44,566 nt of DNA from Hydrogenimonas sp. (GTDB lineage: Bacteria; Campylobacterota; Campylobacteria; Campylobacterales; Hydrogenimonadaceae), in NCBI GenBank assembly GCA_003978765.1, contig QNYO01000089.1:1-44566 (forward strand), given 5' to 3'. The notes beneath the pieces were generated by a model that was not told where the DNA came from, ran no database searches, and worked only from the letters and a program-made list of their open reading frames with translations. The position numbers and the translations under genes are program-made. Numbering within the stretch: the first letter of the stretch is position 1; each line of letters opens with the position of its first letter. Shown here piece after piece: positions 18,287 to 25,631 of this stretch.

Positions 18287-18905
18287 ATCCCACACCCCGA
18301 ATATTCTTAAATGTCAATCCCGTCTTCTCTTTGAGCTTATTGATCGCAACACGCAGGGCTGTGGCATTGGGGTGTTCTAAACACTCCATCAACACCTCTT
18401 TATCCATCACCTGCCCAATATTGGTCAAAAAGTGGTGCAAAAGACAGCGTTGTACCTCTCCAAGAGGAATCACCTCCTCCCCCTTTTTGAGCGTACCACT
18501 TGTTGGATCAAATGTGAAATCTCCACAGGTAATGAGTGGAGAAGCCTTGGAGAGTTTGGCATTGACACGAATCAGTAGCTCTTCAGGGAAAAAGGGCTTT
18601 TTGATGTAATCATCTGCCCCCAACTCAAACCCTTTGGCAATCGTTTTAAGATCGACAAGGGCACTAATGAAGATGGTTGGTGTCTGATCCTCGCTATTTC
18701 TCAGCCCCTCTAAAAGATCAAACCCATCAATTTCAGGCACATTGATATCAAAAATGTAGAGATCATACCGATTCTCAAAACTCTTCTCGGCTGCTTCAGC
18801 ACCATCCACAACCCAATCGACATCATAACCATCTTCACGCAACAGCTCTTCGAGTGTCTCTCCGAGCGCGCGATCATCTTCAAGAAGGAGAATTTTACGA
18901 CGCAA
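18267..18905 (-). CDS. OmpR-family response regulator
   Basis: A 212-residue transcription regulator with an N-terminal receiver domain (acidic pocket E9-D11, phospho-acceptor D53 in FDINVPEIDGFD, and K102 in YIKKPF) and a short C-terminal winged-helix DNA-binding domain. It starts at TTG 18905 with an AAGGA ribosome site, 8 bases after the ATP-grasp gene, so the regulator is in the same transcript as the ygiB/ygiC-like pair. It overlaps the kinase gene downstream. Targets are not visible, but the surrounding envelope genes are the obvious candidates (inference). Confidence 0.93.
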   Translation of the reverse strand: MRRKILLLEDDRALGETLEELLREDGYDVDWVVDGAEAAEKSFENRYDLYIFDINVPEIDGFDLLEGLRNSEDQTPTIFISALVDLKTIAKGFELGADDYIKKPFFPEELLIRVNAKLSKASPLITCGDFTFDPTSGTLKKGEEVIPLGEVQRCLLHHFLTNIGQVMDKEVLMECLEHPNATALRVAINKLKEKTGLTFKNIRGVGYVLEKC

Positions 18906-18913
18906 GCGATTCC

Positions 18914-20089
18914 TTATACAATGATGTGACTGACAAACTTACTCATGTTATCTAAAATCTCTCCACCACGGCGATACCCAAGCCCACACCCCTCATAGGC
19001 GAAGAAGACACCGGCTTGATAGTATCGACCTTGCTCATCTTGCGGAAGCTCTGCATAGGCTTGATAGATGGTGGGCTGATCGCCATAACTATCTTCAGCC
19101 GATGTGATAACACGCCCCTCTGCATCCAAAATCTTCACACTTCCCCCCTCTCGTCCCAAGAATGGCTTTTGTACCTGCTTCTGATTGAGTGGTTCAAAAG
19201 AGGTCTCCAAAAGGAGTGGATGGTTTGGATAGAGATCCCATAAGATTTTGAGCATCGCTTTAGATTGGAACATCAAAGTATAGGCAGGGTTGAGCATAAT
19301 CGCCTTCTGATTCTCCATAATCTTGGTCAAGATACGTGCCAAATCACTCTCTTCAATGGCAATCATCTCCCATGGAATCAGCTTAAACCAATACTCATAC
19401 TGCTCCTCTTGCCAAAAGATACCATCTTCATCACCAAACTCTACCTCATCCACATAGGCAAAGGCGGTATGGAAACCTGCATCGTCAGCCATCTTTTGAA
19501 GGAGTCGTGTTGTATTCTCATCTTCGATATTGCCACGAATCGAACTAAAGAGAATCTTCCACCCCTCATAGTAACGCTCAAAGTCGTTCAAATCACCATC
19601 AAGAACAATTAAGCGATTAAAGTTATCACGAATCGCTTCATAAACATTATTAAACTGTGCCGCCTCATCCAATCCATTGGCTTTGAGCAGTGCCCACTGC
19701 ACAATGGCTGTCTCAAAGAGTGCTGTTGGGGTATCGGCATTAAACTCTAAAAGCTTAATCGGTTTTCCATCAATCCCACCTGCTAAGTCGAAACGACCAT
19801 AGATATGCCAGTGGACATCATTCTCCCAACTCTTTTTCACCGCATCGACAAGGTTAAATGGGATACCAATCTCATGAAAGAGGTTATTCTCTATAACATA
19901 CTCCCCTGCTTCAACAAACATATCATAGAGTTCATTGACCGCTTCGTAGTAGGCATCCGCTTCAGCTTCAGAAACCTCCACAACTTCATCAGCGATATAG
20001 GGGGTTTCATCTTGGTCGGTATGCCAGTGGAACCCGATAGAGTCGAGAAACTCTGGGGTTAATGGCTCAACCTTTCGCAATCTCACCAT
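18914..20089 (-). CDS. Glutathionylspermidine synthase-family ATP-grasp protein (YgiC/YjfC-like)
   Basis: About 391 residues, matching the YgiC/YjfC branch of the glutathionylspermidine synthase ATP-grasp family. Seen are the FHWHT-type N-terminal segment, YGRFDLAGG, and the diagnostic LLEFNADTPTALFE, with acidic and basic ATP-grasp residues further on (KPFLGREGG near the end). The family forms an amide bond with ATP; the substrate of this branch is not established. A longer frame exists upstream, but the ATG at 20089 has a strong GGAGG site and starts two bases after the UPF0323 stop, so it is the real start. In E. coli the relative is paired with the lipoprotein-like ygiB, as here. Confidence 0.87.
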   Translation of the reverse strand: MVRLRKVEPLTPEFLDSIGFHWHTDQDETPYIADEVVEVSEAEADAYYEAVNELYDMFVEAGEYVIENNLFHEIGIPFNLVDAVKKSWENDVHWHIYGRFDLAGGIDGKPIKLLEFNADTPTALFETAIVQWALLKANGLDEAAQFNNVYEAIRDNFNRLIVLDGDLNDFERYYEGWKILFSSIRGNIEDENTTRLLQKMADDAGFHTAFAYVDEVEFGDEDGIFWQEEQYEYWFKLIPWEMIAIEESDLARILTKIMENQKAIMLNPAYTLMFQSKAMLKILWDLYPNHPLLLETSFEPLNQKQVQKPFLGREGGSVKILDAEGRVITSAEDSYGDQPTIYQAYAELPQDEQGRYYQAGVFFAYEGCGLGYRRGGEILDNMSKFVSHIIV

Positions 20090-20090
20090 A

Positions 20091-20705
20091 TCAACCTCCA
20101 CGACTTCCAAAGCTTGAACGTGACGTACCGGTGCCACCACCAAAGAATCCCGAACGTGTACGGGTTCGGGTCGCACTCGATGATGGTTTTACTTTATTGA
20201 AACTATTGACACTGCGTTGATAAGCAGATGGTGACTTATAACTGCGTTGACGATTCTGCTGGTAATTTGGGTTGTTAAAGAGTTTATTTCCAATCCAACT
20301 TCCAATAATCGCTCCAGCGGCTGATGCCAGAAGTGCTTCACCAAGTCCCAATCCACCACTACTCATCTGTGGTTGGGTCAATGCAGATTCACCACTCTCA
20401 ATACGCTTCGCCTCCTCAGCAACGAGTGCATCAAGCTCCTCTTTGGTAAGAATCTTCTCAGTTCCATCAAGTTTACGCAAAATGACACGTGTTTTCTCTG
20501 CTGGATACTCTTCTGCAATCTTATATTGTTTGGGGGCAACCTCTTCAATCACAACAAAAGCACCCTGCTTTTGACTCGCCTGTGTAAAAGCGTCACTCTG
20601 CCCCTCTTGCTGGTGCTGCTCACAACCACTCATTGCCACCATAGCAATCGCACCCAATGAACCGACCATTGCATAGGTTGAAATCTTCTTAATATAGTGT
20701 TTCAA
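20091..20705 (-). CDS. UPF0323 family lipoprotein
   Basis: A lipoprotein of 204 residues with signal peptide and lipobox VAMSGC (cysteine near residue 28). Then comes QGAFVVIEE, a charged region with EEYPAEKTRVILRKLDG, a glycine-rich segment (EALLASAAGAIIGSWIGNKL) and NPNYQQNRQRSYKSPSAYQRS. These match the UPF0323 family that I know from Helicobacter pylori HP0232 and Campylobacter. The tail is low-complexity Ser/Gly/Arg. The start chosen is TTG at 20705 with GGAG 8 bases upstream; it gives a proper signal peptide, while longer frames do not. Adjacent to the ATP-grasp gene, echoing ygiB-ygiC. Function unknown. Confidence 0.87.
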   Translation of the reverse strand: MKHYIKKISTYAMVGSLGAIAMVAMSGCEQHQQEGQSDAFTQASQKQGAFVVIEEVAPKQYKIAEEYPAEKTRVILRKLDGTEKILTKEELDALVAEEAKRIESGESALTQPQMSSGGLGLGEALLASAAGAIIGSWIGNKLFNNPNYQQNRQRSYKSPSAYQRSVNSFNKVKPSSSATRTRTRSGFFGGGTGTSRSSFGSRGG

Positions 20706-20742
20706 ATGCTCATCTCCATTATCGATTTGAAAATTTGAGTGC

Positions 20743-20748
20743 ATTTTA
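20743..20748 (-). promoter_or_regulatory. Predicted extended -10 box for the UPF0323 operon
   Basis: TTTGCTAAAAT on the minus strand (TG-n plus TAAAAT) lies 38 bases before the TTG start, giving a leader of about 30 bases. It would drive the lipoprotein, ATP-grasp, regulator and kinase genes. Confidence 0.45.
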
Positions 20749-20938
20749 GCAAATTCTATAACCAAATCAACTTGAAAGAGCGATTTAAATCAAAAAAGAG
20801 AAACTTCAAAATTACTATACCTTTCATTTAAGAAAACTTTCGCTAACATAACCATAGCTTAATTCTTTAATCATATTTTTTGAAAATCTTTATTCTTTAA
20901 GTTTAAGATATAAACAATGAAATTGGCTTTTTTAAGCG
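20749..20938. other. Divergent AT-rich intergenic region upstream of the first porin
   Basis: This part of the 309-base gap between the UPF0323 and porin genes has no credible gene. It holds a plus-strand TATAAA (20909-20914) that fits a -10 box for the porin, with a leader of about 95 bases. There is no recognisable -35 box. The remainder is plain AT-rich sequence. Confidence 0.4.
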
Positions 20939-20985
20939 ATTCAGGTCAGTTTTGTGTAAAAAGCTTACATAAAGCTGACCTGAAT
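20939..20985 (+). promoter_or_regulatory. Long leader hairpin upstream of the porin gene
   Basis: ATTCAGGTCAG (20939-20949) is perfectly repeated in inverse as CTGACCTGAAT (20975-20985). The stem extends inward through TTTT/AAAG with one mismatch and through TGTAA/TTACA, closing on a 5-base loop (AAAGC). No T run follows and the porin start is 29 bases downstream. It is therefore more likely an mRNA-stabilising or regulatory 5'-leader element, or a DNA operator, than a terminator. Confidence 0.55.
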
Positions 20986-21014
20986 GGTTAACTTTAATCC
21001 ACAAGGGAGAATGC

Positions 21015-22259
21015 ATGAAACAAATCAAAATGAGCCTTGTCGCAGCCATTGTAGCCGCTACTACTACAGGTGCCAATGCTGGTGCACTCGACACTGTTCT
21101 AAGCAATCCAAAACTTAGCATCGAACTTCGTCCACGCTATGAGTATGCCAATATTCACCAAGATGGTACCGATGCTGCAAGTGCATTGACAGTCCGTACA
21201 TCGATCGATGTTCAAGCAGGTTTGATGAATGTTGAAGGACTCAATGTTGAGTTGCAAGCAATCAGTGTTGATAACTTTGGATTGGTCACAGACTATACTC
21301 CAGAGAATGGTAGTTACGACAAAATTGCTGATCCGACACAAACACGTATGACACAAGCCAATATTAGCTATGCTAAAGATGGCTTTGTAGGTATTGTTGG
21401 TCGCAAAATGGTTGGACTCGATAACCATCGTTTTATCGGTACTGTTGGTTGGAGACAGATGCCACAAAGTTATGATTTGGCAGCAGCCATCTACAACTAC
21501 GATAAAATGAGCCTTCTTGCAGCCTATGTAACACGTGTTAATCGCGTAACCACAACAACGATTGATACTGGCTCTGTACTCCTTCACGCCGCTTATAACC
21601 TTATGCCAGAGCTTCAACTTACAGCCTATGATTACATGATCCAAAACTTTGCTGACCATGTTGGACTTCGTGCAACAGGTAAAATGACAATCGATGATAT
21701 TGCCCTTAAATATACGGCTGAGTTTGCTATGCAAAATGATCCAACCATGACTGATGACAATGATCCAATATTAGCAAATGCAACATCTGCAGGAAACATT
21801 ACACAAGATGCAACCTACTACAACCTTGCCGTTGATGCATCGTTCCAAAACTATACTGTTGGTGTCGGATATGAAGTCCTTGGTGAAAAAGGGAGTGGCA
21901 ACAATGCATTCTATACACCACTTGCAACCCTTCATGGTAAAAATGGATGGGCAGATAGATTTTTAACTGGTACACCTGATAATGGTTTGGTCGATATGAG
22001 CCTCAAAGTCGCTTACAATGCAGGTGCGTATGGCAAACTCGTCGGTGTCTATCATAACTTCTCAAGCGATGCAAGAAGCATTGATTATGGTACAGAGTTT
22101 GATGCTGCATACAAAATGAAAGTGAATAAAAATCTTGATCTACTTCTCAAAAGTGCATGGTACAACACAGATGCTTCTACCTCAACATCAGAAGCTTGGA
22201 CACATGACACCACAAAATATTGGGTACAGTTCGATTACAAATTCAACGCTCAACTCTAA
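21015..22259 (+). CDS. Outer-membrane porin
   Basis: A 414-residue exported beta-barrel protein. The signal peptide covers about residues 1-22 (ends GANA). The mature part begins with a strand rich in charged and aromatic residues (LSIELRPRYEYANI) and alternates throughout as in 16- to 18-stranded porins, ending in YWVQFDYKFNAQL. It resembles Campylobacterota major-porin/Opr-type sequences and a GRKMVGLDNHRFIG segment is typical of these. The ATG has a GGGAGA ribosome site. It has its own structured leader and a hairpin directly after the stop, so it is probably monocistronic. Substrate unknown. Confidence 0.82.
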   Translation: MKQIKMSLVAAIVAATTTGANAGALDTVLSNPKLSIELRPRYEYANIHQDGTDAASALTVRTSIDVQAGLMNVEGLNVELQAISVDNFGLVTDYTPENGSYDKIADPTQTRMTQANISYAKDGFVGIVGRKMVGLDNHRFIGTVGWRQMPQSYDLAAAIYNYDKMSLLAAYVTRVNRVTTTTIDTGSVLLHAAYNLMPELQLTAYDYMIQNFADHVGLRATGKMTIDDIALKYTAEFAMQNDPTMTDDNDPILANATSAGNITQDATYYNLAVDASFQNYTVGVGYEVLGEKGSGNNAFYTPLATLHGKNGWADRFLTGTPDNGLVDMSLKVAYNAGAYGKLVGVYHNFSSDARSIDYGTEFDAAYKMKVNKNLDLLLKSAWYNTDASTSTSEAWTHDTTKYWVQFDYKFNAQL

Positions 22260-22264
22260 TCTTA

Positions 22265-22286
22265 CAAACCGCCTTTGGGCGGTTTG
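22265..22286 (+). terminator. GC-rich hairpin after the porin
   Basis: CAAACCGCC (22265-22273) and GGCGGTTTG (22278-22286) form a perfect 9-bp stem with a TTTG loop, 5 bases after the porin stop. The T run is poor (GCTTC), so it may act as a terminator or as a 3'-end stability element. Confidence 0.65.
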
Positions 22287-22292
22287 CTTCAG

Positions 22293-22344
22293 CAGTACGC
22301 CATCTGTTCATTCCCACTCCTACTCCTACCCTATTGGCGTACTG
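22293..22344 (+). ncRNA. Hairpin with C/U-rich loop, copy 1 (candidate small RNA or repeat)
   Basis: A perfect 10-bp inverted repeat, CAGTACGCCA (22293-22302) with TGGCGTACTG (22335-22344), encloses a 32-base pyrimidine-rich loop starting TCTGTTCATTCCCACTCC. A loop of almost the same sequence, with an unrelated stem, occurs at 28851-28883 upstream of the second porin. In both cases the C/U-rich face is on the same strand as the adjacent porin mRNA. Typing as ncRNA is tentative. Confidence 0.35.
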
Positions 22345-22407
22345 TTGTAGCAAGCTATTTACAAAGATTCTCTTTTAAATTTCCATAGAGTATTACTCGC
22401 ATTTTGC

Positions 22408-22413
22408 TATAAT
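22408..22413 (+). promoter_or_regulatory. Predicted extended -10 box for pyrB-pabB
   Basis: TTGCTATAAT (TG-n plus a perfect TATAAT) ends 23 bases before the pyrB ATG, and AGGAG sits 6 bases before that start. This is the best-looking promoter in the window. Confidence 0.65.
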
Positions 22414-22436
22414 ATCGATAAAAAATAGGAGTATCA

Positions 22437-23318
22437 ATGCGGCATCTTATTACGACTGACGACCTCTCTGTTGAGGAGATTGAAGCACTTTTTCAAGATG
22501 CCGAATCGTACCTCAAAGCACCACCCCCAAAACTTCTGCAAAATCGTCTGATCATTACACTCTTCTTTGAAAACTCCACACGTACACGCAGTAGTTTTGA
22601 AATCGCCGCCAAAAAGCTTGGTGCCGATGTTGTCCATTTGGATGTGGCAAAAAGTTCAACCAAAAAGGGGGAGACACTCTACGATACGGCTGCCAACCTC
22701 AATGCGATGGGACCTGATGCGATTATCGTCCGCCATGCCCAAAGTGGTACCCCTTACCAAATATCACGCCATGTTAACTGTGCCATCTTCAATGCAGGTG
22801 ATGGAGCACATGCCCATCCAAGCCAAGCCCTGCTTGATCTTTTTACGATTCGTCAACACTTTGGTGGAGATATTGAAGGGAAACGGATCGCTATTGTGGG
22901 TGATATTAAAAACTCTCGTGTCGCCAACTCCAATATGCGACTTCTACCCCGTTTTGGGCTGAAAATCACTCTCGTTGCCCCACCACACTTTATGCCAAAA
23001 ACCGACTTCCCAACAACCACCAAACTCGACGATGTGCTTGATGAAGTCGATATTATCATGAGTCTGCGCACCCAAACCGAACGGCATGCCCACCCAATCT
23101 ATGCCAGCTTAAAAGATTATGCCAGCGACTACTGCATTACCAAAGAGCGTATCGGATCACGCAATATTTTGCTCCTCCATCCAGGACCTGTCCATCGAAA
23201 TATCGATATTGATGATGCAATGCTTGCTGATCCACGCTGTAAAGTGCTTGAACAGGTTAAAAATGGAGTCGCTGTCCGTATGGCGGCACTCAAAAAATTG
23301 ATTCTTGCCAATGGATAG
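22437..23318 (+). CDS. pyrB: Aspartate carbamoyltransferase catalytic subunit
   Basis: PyrB joins carbamoyl phosphate and aspartate in the first committed step of pyrimidine synthesis. The 293-residue protein has the carbamoyl-phosphate motif STRTRSS (47-53), the lid motif KSSTKKGE (72-79), the substrate histidine region HPSQALLDL (127-135), and LLHPGPVHR near the end. It lacks any regulatory-chain partner nearby. A strong promoter and AGGAG ribosome site precede the ATG. The stop overlaps the start of pabB, so the two genes are coupled. Confidence 0.97.
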   Translation: MRHLITTDDLSVEEIEALFQDAESYLKAPPPKLLQNRLIITLFFENSTRTRSSFEIAAKKLGADVVHLDVAKSSTKKGETLYDTAANLNAMGPDAIIVRHAQSGTPYQISRHVNCAIFNAGDGAHAHPSQALLDLFTIRQHFGGDIEGKRIAIVGDIKNSRVANSNMRLLPRFGLKITLVAPPHFMPKTDFPTTTKLDDVLDEVDIIMSLRTQTERHAHPIYASLKDYASDYCITKERIGSRNILLLHPGPVHRNIDIDDAMLADPRCKVLEQVKNGVAVRMAALKKLILANG

Positions 23319-24243
23319 AATCTCCCAACTCGCCTCTCAAAAAATCCCCTTTCTGTTTGTTATCTCCTATGACAAACAGAGTGTGATTGTCGAACCACTT
23401 GATGATTTGCAACACTTCAAAGTTGCAATGCATGCCAAACCGTCACAATGCATGTACCATCACCCCAAACTCCACAAAAACCCAATCGACTTTGCCACCT
23501 ACCAAAAAGCCTTTAACCGTGTGATTGAAGAGATTAAAGCGGGCAATACCTATCTGCTCAATCTCACCTTCTCAACACCAATTGAATGCTCCTTAGGGCT
23601 TGAAAAGATTTTTGAGATGGCTAATGCCCCTTACAAACTTCTTTACAAAGAGCACTTTGTCTGTTTTTCACCCGAACCCTTTATCAAAATTGAAAACAAT
23701 ACCATCTCCACCTACCCTATGAAAGGGACCATCGATGCCTCTATTCCCAATGCCAAAGAGAAGATTTTGGCCAATGAGAAGGAGATGGCAGAGCATGTGA
23801 TGGTCGTCGATCTGCTAAGAAATGATCTTGGTATCGTCGGACGTGAGGTTCGTGTGAAAAAGTTTCGCTATATCGATACCATAAAGAGTGCCGAAAAAAC
23901 ACTTCTGCAAGTAAGCTCCAAAATCGAAGCCAAACTCTCTTCCAACTGGCATGAACATCTTGGAGAGATTTTAGATGCAATGCTTCCAGCTGGCTCCATT
24001 ACAGGCACTCCCAAACAGAAGACATGCGAAATTATTGAAGCGGTTGAAACACATCAACGTGGCTTTTTCACAGGGGTTTTTGGTATCTTTGATGGTTGCA
24101 ACTTAGAGAGTGCTGTCATGATTCGCTTTATTGAACAGACTGATCAGGGGCTTATCTATAAGAGTGGAGGTGGCATCACCATCGATAGTGATGCCAAAGC
24201 AGAGTATCAAGAGATGCTTGATAAGGTCTATCTCCCTATCTAA
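23311..24243 (+). CDS. pabB: Aminodeoxychorismate synthase component I
   Basis: PabB converts chorismate plus ammonia to 4-amino-4-deoxychorismate for folate synthesis. About 310 residues cover only the chorismate-binding domain, shorter than E. coli PabB because the N-terminal region is reduced. Motifs seen are YPMKGT (with the lysine typical of PabB/TrpE-type chemistry), the [15 protein letters not shown] segment, [10 protein letters not shown] and [13 protein letters not shown]. No PabA or PabC domain is fused. The ATG at 23311 overlaps the pyrB end by 8 bases. A TTG at 23305 is an alternative. Convergent with the DUF302 gene, with only 10 bases between the stops. Confidence 0.9.
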   Translation: MDRISQLASQKIPFLFVISYDKQSVIVEPLDDLQHFKVAMHAKPSQCMYHHPKLHKNPIDFATYQKAFNRVIEEIKAGNTYLLNLTFSTPIECSLGLEKIFEMANAPYKLLYKEHFVCFSPEPFIKIENNTISTYPMKGTIDASIPNAKEKILANEKEMAEHVMVVDLLRNDLGIVGREVRVKKFRYIDTIKSAEKTLLQVSSKIEAKLSSNWHEHLGEILDAMLPAGSITGTPKQKTCEIIEAVETHQRGFFTGVFGIFDGCNLESAVMIRFIEQTDQGLIYKSGGGITIDSDAKAEYQEMLDKVYLPI

Positions 24244-24253
24244 GAAAGACTCT

Positions 24254-25177
24254 CTACTCATCTGTTTTTTGAAGCAGAGCCTCAATATCGGCTTGTGCCT
24301 TCTCAAGCACTTGAAGAGAGGTTGGATCATCAAGTGCTAAGGTTGCAATCCAGTTATAGACATTCGGATAAACAATCTTCATCCGATTGCTTCCCTTTTT
24401 TTGATAGATCGACATGGTACATGGTGCAAAGACACCCGCTTCAGGATGGGTTTGAGAAATGGTATAGATCACCTTCAACTTACAAAGTGAGTAATTATCA
24501 TAAAAGAGATAGGTATCGATACCCGCCTCTTGAAGAAAGAAGTTGTAATCAAGGAAGTTTGCCATGACAAAGCCAATCGGTTTAAGACCATCTTCGATGA
24601 CCATCTCAACCTCTTCTTTAAAATCTTCAATCTCCTCTTCATCCGACTCAAGCTCAAAACGGGTTAAAGGCTCTTTGGTAAGCGGTTTTGGTGTGTAGTT
24701 AAATGTCACACGCTTCGCCCCTGGCATCGCCTTAAGCAATGTTTGGACTGTTCGCTTCTCCAAATCTTGCAATATCTTATTATCAGAAGGAAGCCCAAGA
24801 ATCTTAGCTTGTGCTGAAGCACTCAAAACACCTGCATAGATGGTATCTTCACCCCTCTTTTGATAGATAACAATCGAAAATGGTGTAAAGACTCCAGCCT
24901 CTTCATATTGACTCAGCAGTGCTTGACTCGCTTTAGGGTAGTACACTGTCATTAGATTGTAGATGGAGAAGATGGTTTTACCAAACTGTTTGGTAAATGG
25001 TCCATTCATATCACGATTCCCTTCAACCTTATAACCTGCCGAGGTAAATGCCTCTTCAATCGACTGGGGTGTAATCTGATCACTCTTTTTCACCCCAAAC
25101 ATAATAATCTCTTTGTTATCTGCATAGGCACCTGTCACCATCAAAAGTGCCAAAAGCAGTCGCATTAGAATCTTCAT
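24254..25177 (-). CDS. Exported tandem DUF302 protein
   Basis: A 307-residue protein with a signal peptide (about 1-19) and two DUF302-like domains, about 22-150 and 185-300. The duplication is visible directly: AGVFTPFSIVIYQKRG in the first half and AGVFAPCTMSIYQKKG in the second, each after a stretch on a lipid- or ligand-binding-like fold (FSIYNLMTVYYPKA and LCKLKVIYTI). DUF302 proteins are often found in sulfur-oxidising bacteria; the function is unknown. The AAAGGAG site precedes the ATG. It is the last gene of the sox-linked accessory run, 19 bases after the DsrE-like gene. Confidence 0.82.
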   Translation of the reverse strand: MKILMRLLLALLMVTGAYADNKEIIMFGVKKSDQITPQSIEEAFTSAGYKVEGNRDMNGPFTKQFGKTIFSIYNLMTVYYPKASQALLSQYEEAGVFTPFSIVIYQKRGEDTIYAGVLSASAQAKILGLPSDNKILQDLEKRTVQTLLKAMPGAKRVTFNYTPKPLTKEPLTRFELESDEEEIEDFKEEVEMVIEDGLKPIGFVMANFLDYNFFLQEAGIDTYLFYDNYSLCKLKVIYTISQTHPEAGVFAPCTMSIYQKKGSNRMKIVYPNVYNWIATLALDDPTSLQVLEKAQADIEALLQKTDE

Positions 25178-25196
25178 AAGATCACTCCTTTCTTGA

Positions 25197-25631
25197 TTAT
25201 GGGCGGATATAGACCCACCCTTTTAGATCTCTTTCAACCAGTTCGACAATGCCAGCTGTCACAATCTCGACATCTTCAATTAAATCTTTGGGTTGAATCT
25301 TTAGAGTCCGCATCGTATTCCCACAGGCGATAAACTCAACATCATAGGTCTGCAATGCACGCACCCGTACAGCAATTTTTTTCTCTTTTTTCAGCAGTGC
25401 CCGAATCCCTTGTGAATAACAGACAATCGCAATCTGAACCTTTTCAGGACCGTAGAACTTCATGACATTATTGGCTGAACTCAAGACATGATTGATCGAT
25501 ACATCATCCCCTTTACTAATGGGAAAAACGATTTTTCGAGGGTTATCAATCGATGGTTTTGGATCTGCAAACTCTGTCTCAGCAAAGAGTAGCCCAACCA
25601 TCAAGAGTAAAGAGAGTAGTTGTCTCACCAC
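25197..25631 (-). CDS. Exported DsrE/DsrF-like protein
   Basis: A 144-residue protein with a signal peptide (about 1-18) and a DsrE-type fold. Seen are KIVFPISKGDDVSINHVLSSANNVMKFYG, the strand VQIAIVCYSQGIRALL, and VEFIACGNTMRTL, with cysteines in both strands. Cytosolic DsrE relatives carry persulfides; this one is predicted to be periplasmic, like other DsrE-like proteins near sox genes. The start is GTG, either 25631 or the adjacent GTG at 25628, which has better spacing to AAGGAG. It overlaps the cytochrome-thioredoxin gene by 7 bases. Sulfane-sulfur handling is a reasonable inference. Confidence 0.8.
   Translation of the reverse strand: MVRQLLSLLLMVGLLFAETEFADPKPSIDNPRKIVFPISKGDDVSINHVLSSANNVMKFYGPEKVQIAIVCYSQGIRALLKKEKKIAVRVRALQTYDVEFIACGNTMRTLKIQPKDLIEDVEIVTAGIVELVERDLKGWVYIRP

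Noticed and set aside
20090-20176. A 29-residue N-terminal extension of the ATP-grasp gene
   Set aside because: It lies wholly within the UPF0323 gene in another frame, and the ATG at 20089 has a strong GGAGG site at proper spacing.
21099-21734. A 211-codon minus-strand frame opposite the first porin
   Set aside because: The Cys/His-rich composition is typical of antisense to a beta-barrel gene; the porin on the other strand has a signal peptide, ribosome site and barrel pattern.
22304-22318. GAGTGGGAATGA on the minus strand, which looks like the end of guaA (Glu-Trp-Glu-stop)
   Set aside because: No upstream GMP synthase sequence is present, and the motif sits inside the loop of a perfect hairpin. 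The resemblance is chance.
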